The notes under the pieces: generated by a model
What the model saw: only the letters and a program-made list of their open reading frames with translations
Databases searched by the model: none
Told to the model about the DNA's origin: nothing
Assembly (NCBI RefSeq): GCF_000003815.2
Contig: NC_049995.1
Location: 15,042,444 to 15,106,443 of the forward strand
Source: Branchiostoma floridae
Lineage: Eukaryota; Chordata; Leptocardii; Amphioxiformes; Branchiostomatidae
DNA: 64,000 nucleotides
Reading direction: 5' to 3'
Shown here: piece after piece, positions 60,301-64,000 of the stretch
Layout: each line of letters begins with the position of its first letter
Numbering within the stretch: the first letter of the stretch is position 1
Made by a program: the position numbers and the translations under genes

Positions 60301-62743
60301 AGCGACGAATACAAAGATGCTATCGAAGAAAAGACCAGTGTTGCTGTCTCGGAAGAGCAGAAAGGTGACAAGACCGAGGTTCTTATCGAAACAAAACCTG
60401 TGGAAGAAGCGACTAGTAAGGTAATTCTAGACAACCTAGGGGCTGATATAAAACCACAGGAAGAAGTTGCTGTCAAAGAGCAAACGATAGCCAAGCCTGT
60501 CACGGGGGTAGAGGAAGAACCAAGTAATCAGATACAAGTAGAAGACAACTCTGAAAAACGCGAGCCACCATCAGAAACGACGAAGATTTCTCAAGAACTA
60601 GAAGACGTCAAATCAAGAACAACCACTAAAGAAAGAAAAGAGTTACCGACGGCTGGTGGCTCTGAAATACCTATCCTTCTGTTGACAGAGAAACAAGAGA
60701 AGCCACTTAAACCAGAATCCAAGAAGGACACGAAGAAAAAGGAAGACGCAAAGTCACGTCTTCCATTCTGGAAAAAGGACAAGACTTCAGCTGAGCAGGA
60801 GAAGTCTACTCCTGAGAAGAAGCCTACAAGGGAAGTACAGACAACAAAGAAAGAAGATCAGCCAAAACCTCAAACTACATCATCGAAGGAGGAGGCGAAG
60901 AAGAAAGAAGGTCCAACGTCGCGCCTTTCTTTCTTGAAGAAGAAGAAGAAAGAAGAACCTACGGTTCAGAAGCAAACTGAGAAGTCCAAACCTGAGACGG
61001 AGAAACCTTCACCCGAAGAACCCACGACTAAGACGGAGAAAGCAAAAACAAGGTACAACGAGCTGGACTCAAATACCCCTTTTTGTTTCCTATTGCTATC
61101 CGTCATTTTTGTCACTCTTTGGTGGTTTGTGCTTATTTATTCGCTCGTTTACTAGGGTGTTAGAAGATGTTACATAAACAGAAGATAAATTGTTATGCAA
61201 ATGTTTTTAGAACACGACAAATGGTAATGCAAAATGAATTAGCATGGTAAATTGTACTTATGTTTGCATCAATGAATGATTATATGAAAGCTTTCGCCAC
61301 AACATAACTAGTAATTATCATAAATTGAAATAATTTTTGATTTCAGTAAGCCCTATTGGCATGCTTTTGGGATATTCTAAACGTTTTACAAGCGCATTTG
61401 CTATGCATATATGATAATGATACGGGTATATGCGCTATATCAATGAAAAATCATTTATTGAACAACCCTTAGGACATTTGTTGAATAATTAACTTAAAAG
61501 TCAACAAGGCAGAGATCGAGTGTTGTAAGAGTTAAAGAGCGTTTTACTTGTAATAATAAGCTGTTTTAGAAATCTGTGATAAAGTTTGATCAGATTCTTT
61601 GAAAATAATAAAAAAGTAAGCAATGTTGGCATGTCTTGTTTTCTCGAGTATTTAATGTAAGTTGTATGGATATGAGTAAACTGAATACAATAAACGTGGG
61701 GCACTAGGCAAATAATGATAGCACTTCTAGCCTCCAAATTTTGAATTTGTAATCATGAATAAAGAGAAGAGCTAACCTATTTACCACCAAGATTTTTCTC
61801 CATATGAATTGTGATTTTTAACATCTGAAGAATGCTGGTTTCAAGAAGATTACAACTAACGTGTTGAAACTGGGATGATTTTTTCGGTCTTCAAGAAAGT
61901 CTTAAACAGAATTTTTAAGGTCAGTAATTTTTTTATTTTTTTGTCATGTAGCTCGTAGCCAAGAAGCATTTGTCCCAAAACATTGCAAGGGTATCTATTA
62001 CAAGAAAATCTGAGCCAACAGAAACGTTTTGTGAGCCCAGCATCAGATCAAGCCACCGTGAATGACCAGGGCCTCTTGTCGGGAATTTCTTATATCATTC
62101 AAAACATCTCCACGGCTTATTTATTGCTTTCATATCAGTTTGATAGATGTAATGCGTATTCATGTTCCGATTATATAAATGTGGTTGAGTTAATTGTAAC
62201 CATTTGAAATTCGAATAACCACCCTTCTCTGCAATCTTCAGGACCTTTTAACCCTTGATTTGAAAACTACGTCTGACCCAGTCTTAACTCAACTTTTACT
62301 CAGGGGTTCACCCACTTTACCAACAGAAACAAATACCCATATTATGCAGCTTACACAGACATACATACTCCAGACCAACCGTTTTCAAATTGATTGAATA
62401 TTTTCCTTTAAAATCTTGTATGTATATATATATTTATTTGTTGGATCCGTCACCCCACTGCTGTACTACTATTTAATTTGATCTCACATTGTTTTGTCCT
62501 TTGTTTATTTTATTTTCAAATGTCCTAGTGGTAATGTTAATATTAGCTTTGCTAGAGTGCACTTACCACTGTGTCCTATATGTGTACCAATAAAAAAAAA
62601 AAGAATAAACACCCCCCCCCCCCCATAATGATGATGTAACAATGATGATGATCAGCATGGACGGGTTTTCATTTTTCTCCAGCAATGACGACACCAAGCC
62701 GCAAGGTTTCATGGGAATATTGCGGTGCTGTAGGTGCTTCTGA
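54352..62743 (+). CDS. CBM48 gene 4: one domain, long acidic tail, in-frame stop
   Basis: Exons 54352-54461, 54820-54919, 56896-61052 and 62683-62743. The start is ATG in AACAAGATGGCAGACTG, since the usual leader is broken. The domain reads GSWDGW / YYEYKFKIGDHWIHDNTK / NKFRTLNNFVHV with contact residues kept. TAA at 57211-57213 interrupts the third exon in frame, so as sequenced the product is 175 residues. The same frame then stays open for 1311 further codons, so an error, a null allele or a separate start at 57220 are the options. The tail holds a 54-57 residue unit repeated five times (57345-58190), then Lys/Glu-rich sequence, then two basic-hydrophobic motifs (SRLPFWKKDK, SRLSFLKKKKKE). 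The last exon adds NDDTKPQGFMGILRCCRCF, whose cysteines could be lipidated. Read without splicing, the frame ends at 61155 in a 24-residue hydrophobic stretch. Confidence 0.72.
55238..56816. mobile_element. Degraded TTAA-type element in gene 4 intron
   Basis: Left CCTATCCAGACTGGG and right CCCAGTCTGGATAGGG are inverted; TTAA follows the right end (56817-56820) but the left TTAA is lost. G- and C-runs lie just inside the ends. The interior resembles the piggyBac-like insertion in gene 3: GTTGCCATGGCAAC, TTATGCTAAT, CAAAATCCAAGATGG, and ACGTCATATGAC appear in the same order. Confidence 0.7.
57220..61155 (+). CDS. Downstream open frame of gene 4 (1311 codons)
   Basis: Continues the gene 4 frame after the TAA at 57211 and begins with ATG two codons later. 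It contains the five-copy repeat (core KETEQVKDTV, SVKVSLVEDEHGAAEV, ENVETP) and the Lys-rich end. Beyond the candidate donor at 61053 it reads RYNELDSNTP followed by FCFLLLSVIFVTLWWFVLIY and SLVY stop, a possible tail anchor. AATAAA at 61689 and 61758 could end such a transcript. The hydrophobic stretch is T-rich and is followed by TTTACTAG, so it may simply be an intron's pyrimidine tract. Confidence 0.55.
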   Translation: MRPFGSGQQSVEEAPEPPTSVTPTSDITIDAVTAKVQTGEEVETTSLRVADEIVKETEQVKDTVFVPVVESSDETSVKVSLVEDEHGNAKVDNIEASETAALQIADEIVKETEEVKDTVDVPVTERQDETSVKVSIVEDEHGAAEVENVETPFETTSLQVADDVAKETEQVKDTVEVPVLTGRQDETSIKVSLVEDEHGAAEVGNVETPETTALQVSGETVKETEQVKDTVDVPVIESPEETSIKVSLVEDEHGAAEVENVETPFETTSLQVSAEIVKTEQVKDAVEIPVIESPDEASTPVKASLVEDEHGAAEVDNVETPSEQEKSSSDARNIAERVSDKSVHQEEIAADENEVKLQKEIENAAVHEATKIEGGSIKTERQLQQEIADYLARENDNVPEMIATKETVDQKDNASNDVQDTIEKVADDKIVPQEEHRDESVERDPRTVPDDETLSLEKRHTVPETKESVSENQDKTPISAIKADGETGPELVQHQTEKYDHKVIQDIPESKDDCASDEVTKVLEERTLQEEEKAPILPQSEPVSETVQPVLQEQQPEETTLETLDKHTNKAVPLEETPIKTAEGGLEIEAFEPVVERQSLDEIPIEAEPNVQEKVAQTVSKETEKHDNVTQDIPEIKEDTTTDEVPPQKKGVETDKEQEKEATSLDNGSDKTNLQQGNQKLDETAPPKEAANHVETMVDDVVKEITKTAIQEAGKTSPQQETVESAAMQDLEEKTQEKLTKEPAKHEIPNEAEVEVTPHTTGQEEKADMAETEKDKAVEDVTGEVKGADKEAALPQVHTKADVTDYNMTEVLKENLQDARNDKKSSAVDIEKTTQNTEVEVTPSRVDANAVLTDKMEALTEILHEKEKDEKPVVVDVGKATQLEPDAPTYAPDITDLDKTTKKTTIETKVKQEDDDGLESMHKEEVLPEDETTKDVVSNLEKEVEKPSPKAPVQEKMSDTVVIEKVEKEKDKALGESPQKVDKAMKEADKIVPVDGGKEVQDRVGLGDLETSPTKEIGEHVIFDKAVSDEYKDAIEEKTSVAVSEEQKGDKTEVLIETKPVEEATSKVILDNLGADIKPQEEVAVKEQTIAKPVTGVEEEPSNQIQVEDNSEKREPPSETTKISQELEDVKSRTTTKERKELPTAGGSEIPILLLTEKQEKPLKPESKKDTKKKEDAKSRLPFWKKDKTSAEQEKSTPEKKPTREVQTTKKEDQPKPQTTSSKEEAKKKEGPTSRLSFLKKKKKEEPTVQKQTEKSKPETEKPSPEEPTTKTEKAKTRYNELDSNTPFCFLLLSVIFVTLWWFVLIYSLVY
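57345..58190 (+). repeat. Five-copy coding tandem repeat, about 165 bp
   Basis: Units begin near 57345, 57510, 57675, 57845 and 58010 (ETTSLQVADEIVKETEQVKD-like) and end EDEHGAAEVENVETP-like. Spacing varies by a few codons through small in-frame indels. Confidence 0.88.
61156..62682. other. Last intron of gene 4 or 3' UTR of an unspliced form
   Basis: AT-rich. Two AATAAA signals (61689, 61758), TA and poly-C tracts near 62430 and 62610. An acceptor-like TTTACTAG at 61148-61155 could start an alternative short last exon (VLEDVT stop). No gene of its own is recognised. Confidence 0.5.
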
Positions 62744-64000
62744 AGTCACAGCGAGGAAGAAAAAGGTGAATATTCTCTGCCTGTTTAGTTTTGAATTCTT
62801 CTGGATATGTGTTAACTAATTTTATGTTTGAACAAAATTGTTCAGTATTGGTGTTTAAAGTGTAGATGTTAGCACGTTGGTTTGATAATTTTTTGGTGAT
62901 TTTGGCACACTTAAGATGAATTAACATCAGCCGAGATAGTAAAGTTAATAAAGAAGTGTAAATTGCATTTCCCAGGGCACAGCAGCGTGGCATGTCAAAG
63001 TATCGAAACAGGGATCTATTGGTTCTAGGCCAAACGCTCTTTTACGCGTACGACACCATTTTATTACTTCTTACAAAGCCATTTTCTAATCAACCGTTGT
63101 GTTTTTTTCAGCGACGCAGATAAAGACAGCTCACAAGCGCATTAGCAAAGATACGTTTTGATTGGGAGTTAAGATGATTGATCAAAATATCTTTTCTTGC
63201 CTCCTTATTCAGTCAATAATTTAAGTGTAAATGAAACATGTTCACTACGATGGACAGAGCAAGAACAAACAAACAAGAAAAGATGTCCAAAAACATTTCA
63301 AAAGAGATCAAAAAGAGAAATAAAAAAAAAAAAAGAATTTAAGAACGTACAAAACAAACATATTCTAGACTAAAATGACGAAGGCAACCAAGCATGGTAC
63401 TTATTATAGAATTATTAGTTAATGATTATTTAGTACTAATTATCTAGGGATTTCTGTTTAACGTATTCAGTTTGACTTTGCACGGCTATAACTGTACTCT
63501 GTTGTACTCCAAAACGCCAATTACGTTGATATGATGTAGAAATTGTAATTCTAATTATGATGATTTTAGTCTTGATTTAAGAGTATGTCCTACTCTGTAT
63601 GCTAAATAAACATCAACAAAACCAACATAAGAGAGTACGTTGTGATCTGTTTATGTTATGACAAGTGGATATTCTTATCATTAAGCACCGGGATCAAAGC
63701 ATTGAAGGTTCACCTTTCACTTTTTGTAGTAAAGCCCTTTTATTATCCACAAGATGGAATACTAAGAACAGTATCATTCAAATCTTTTTTTAATCTATAC
63801 CTACAAAACACACTTCTTGGAGGAACAATATCTATTTTAGGTTACAAAAACATAAAACATTGAAAACAGTATCAAACCATTCTTCTCCGGCTCTATACCT
63901 ACCGACCACAGCATCACGACACAAAATACACACCAATTTTGCATAACTTGCAACACATCCTATTAGCCAACAATAATAGTATCATAATTGTAATATAAAA
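62744..64000. other. Gene 4 3' UTR and downstream
   Basis: A donor-like AAAAAG|GTGAAT lies at 62766 and an acceptor-like TTTTTCAG at 63110. From 61052 the latter would give SDADKDSSQAH stop, an alternative end. AATAAA at 62947 and 63605. Nothing else is recognised. Confidence 0.45.

Noticed and set aside
57210-60503. Minus-strand Ser/Val-rich frames over gene 4
   Set aside because: Mirror frames of the Glu/Thr-rich coding repeat.

Overview
The window is eukaryotic, intron-rich genomic DNA with one 100-base assembly gap (48001-48100). It looks like an invertebrate deuterostome, most likely an amphioxus (Branchiostoma). The reasons are a TRPV5/6-like channel gene, compact GT-AG introns, many small inverted-repeat elements, and numerous slightly diverged tandem duplications. 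The organism call is inference (about 0.7); no species-diagnostic marker is visible.

Layout, all genes on the + strand. (1) 168-5165: 3' half of a TRPV5/6-type calcium channel gene (S2 to C-terminus). Several of its exons have truncated tandem copies beside them. (2) 7155-62743: four tandem paralogous genes built from the glycogen-binding domain of AMPK-beta (CBM48 / AMPK1_CBM). Gene 1 (10856-14599) has 1 domain, gene 2 (20390-29558) has 3, gene 3 (36644-48208) has 5, gene 4 (54352-62743) has 1. Every domain is split the same way. An A piece ends in ...GSWDGW...K/R-R (exon end phase 2). A B exon of about 31-33 codons carries HEYKF...W.HD.TK (phase 2 to 0). A C piece starts PxVxNxFGTLNN (phase 0) and runs on into a long acidic Thr/Glu/Lys/Pro-rich disordered linker, which in genes 2 and 3 also encodes the next A piece. 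A [C-linker-A][B] pair is therefore a frame-neutral cassette, which explains how domains multiplied.

The four genes seem to share a 5' plan: a non-coding first exon near a CRE-like TGACGT element, a short leader exon starting MAD/MAE, then the domain array. In gene 4 the leader start codon reads ACG and its frame is lost, so translation probably starts in the first domain exon.

The most interesting reading is that this is an undescribed family of poly-CBM48 glycogen-scaffold proteins. Three gene 3 linkers keep a W-x-V-V motif with flanking acidic residues (LIR/AIM-like), so a glycophagy-receptor role comparable to STBD1 is possible. Gene 4 has MARCKS-like basic motifs and a choice of C-termini, one hydrophobic and one Cys-rich, which could tether glycogen to membranes. 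These roles are inference.

Two lesions are visible in the sequenced haplotype. A 962-bp TTAA-flanked piggyBac-like element sits inside a coding exon of gene 3, and its precise removal would restore the frame. An in-frame TAA lies in the large exon of gene 4. The rest of the window holds mobile-element debris (a mariner relic, a polyA retro-insertion carrying a hairpin array, inverted-repeat families), microsatellites and diverged tandem repeats.
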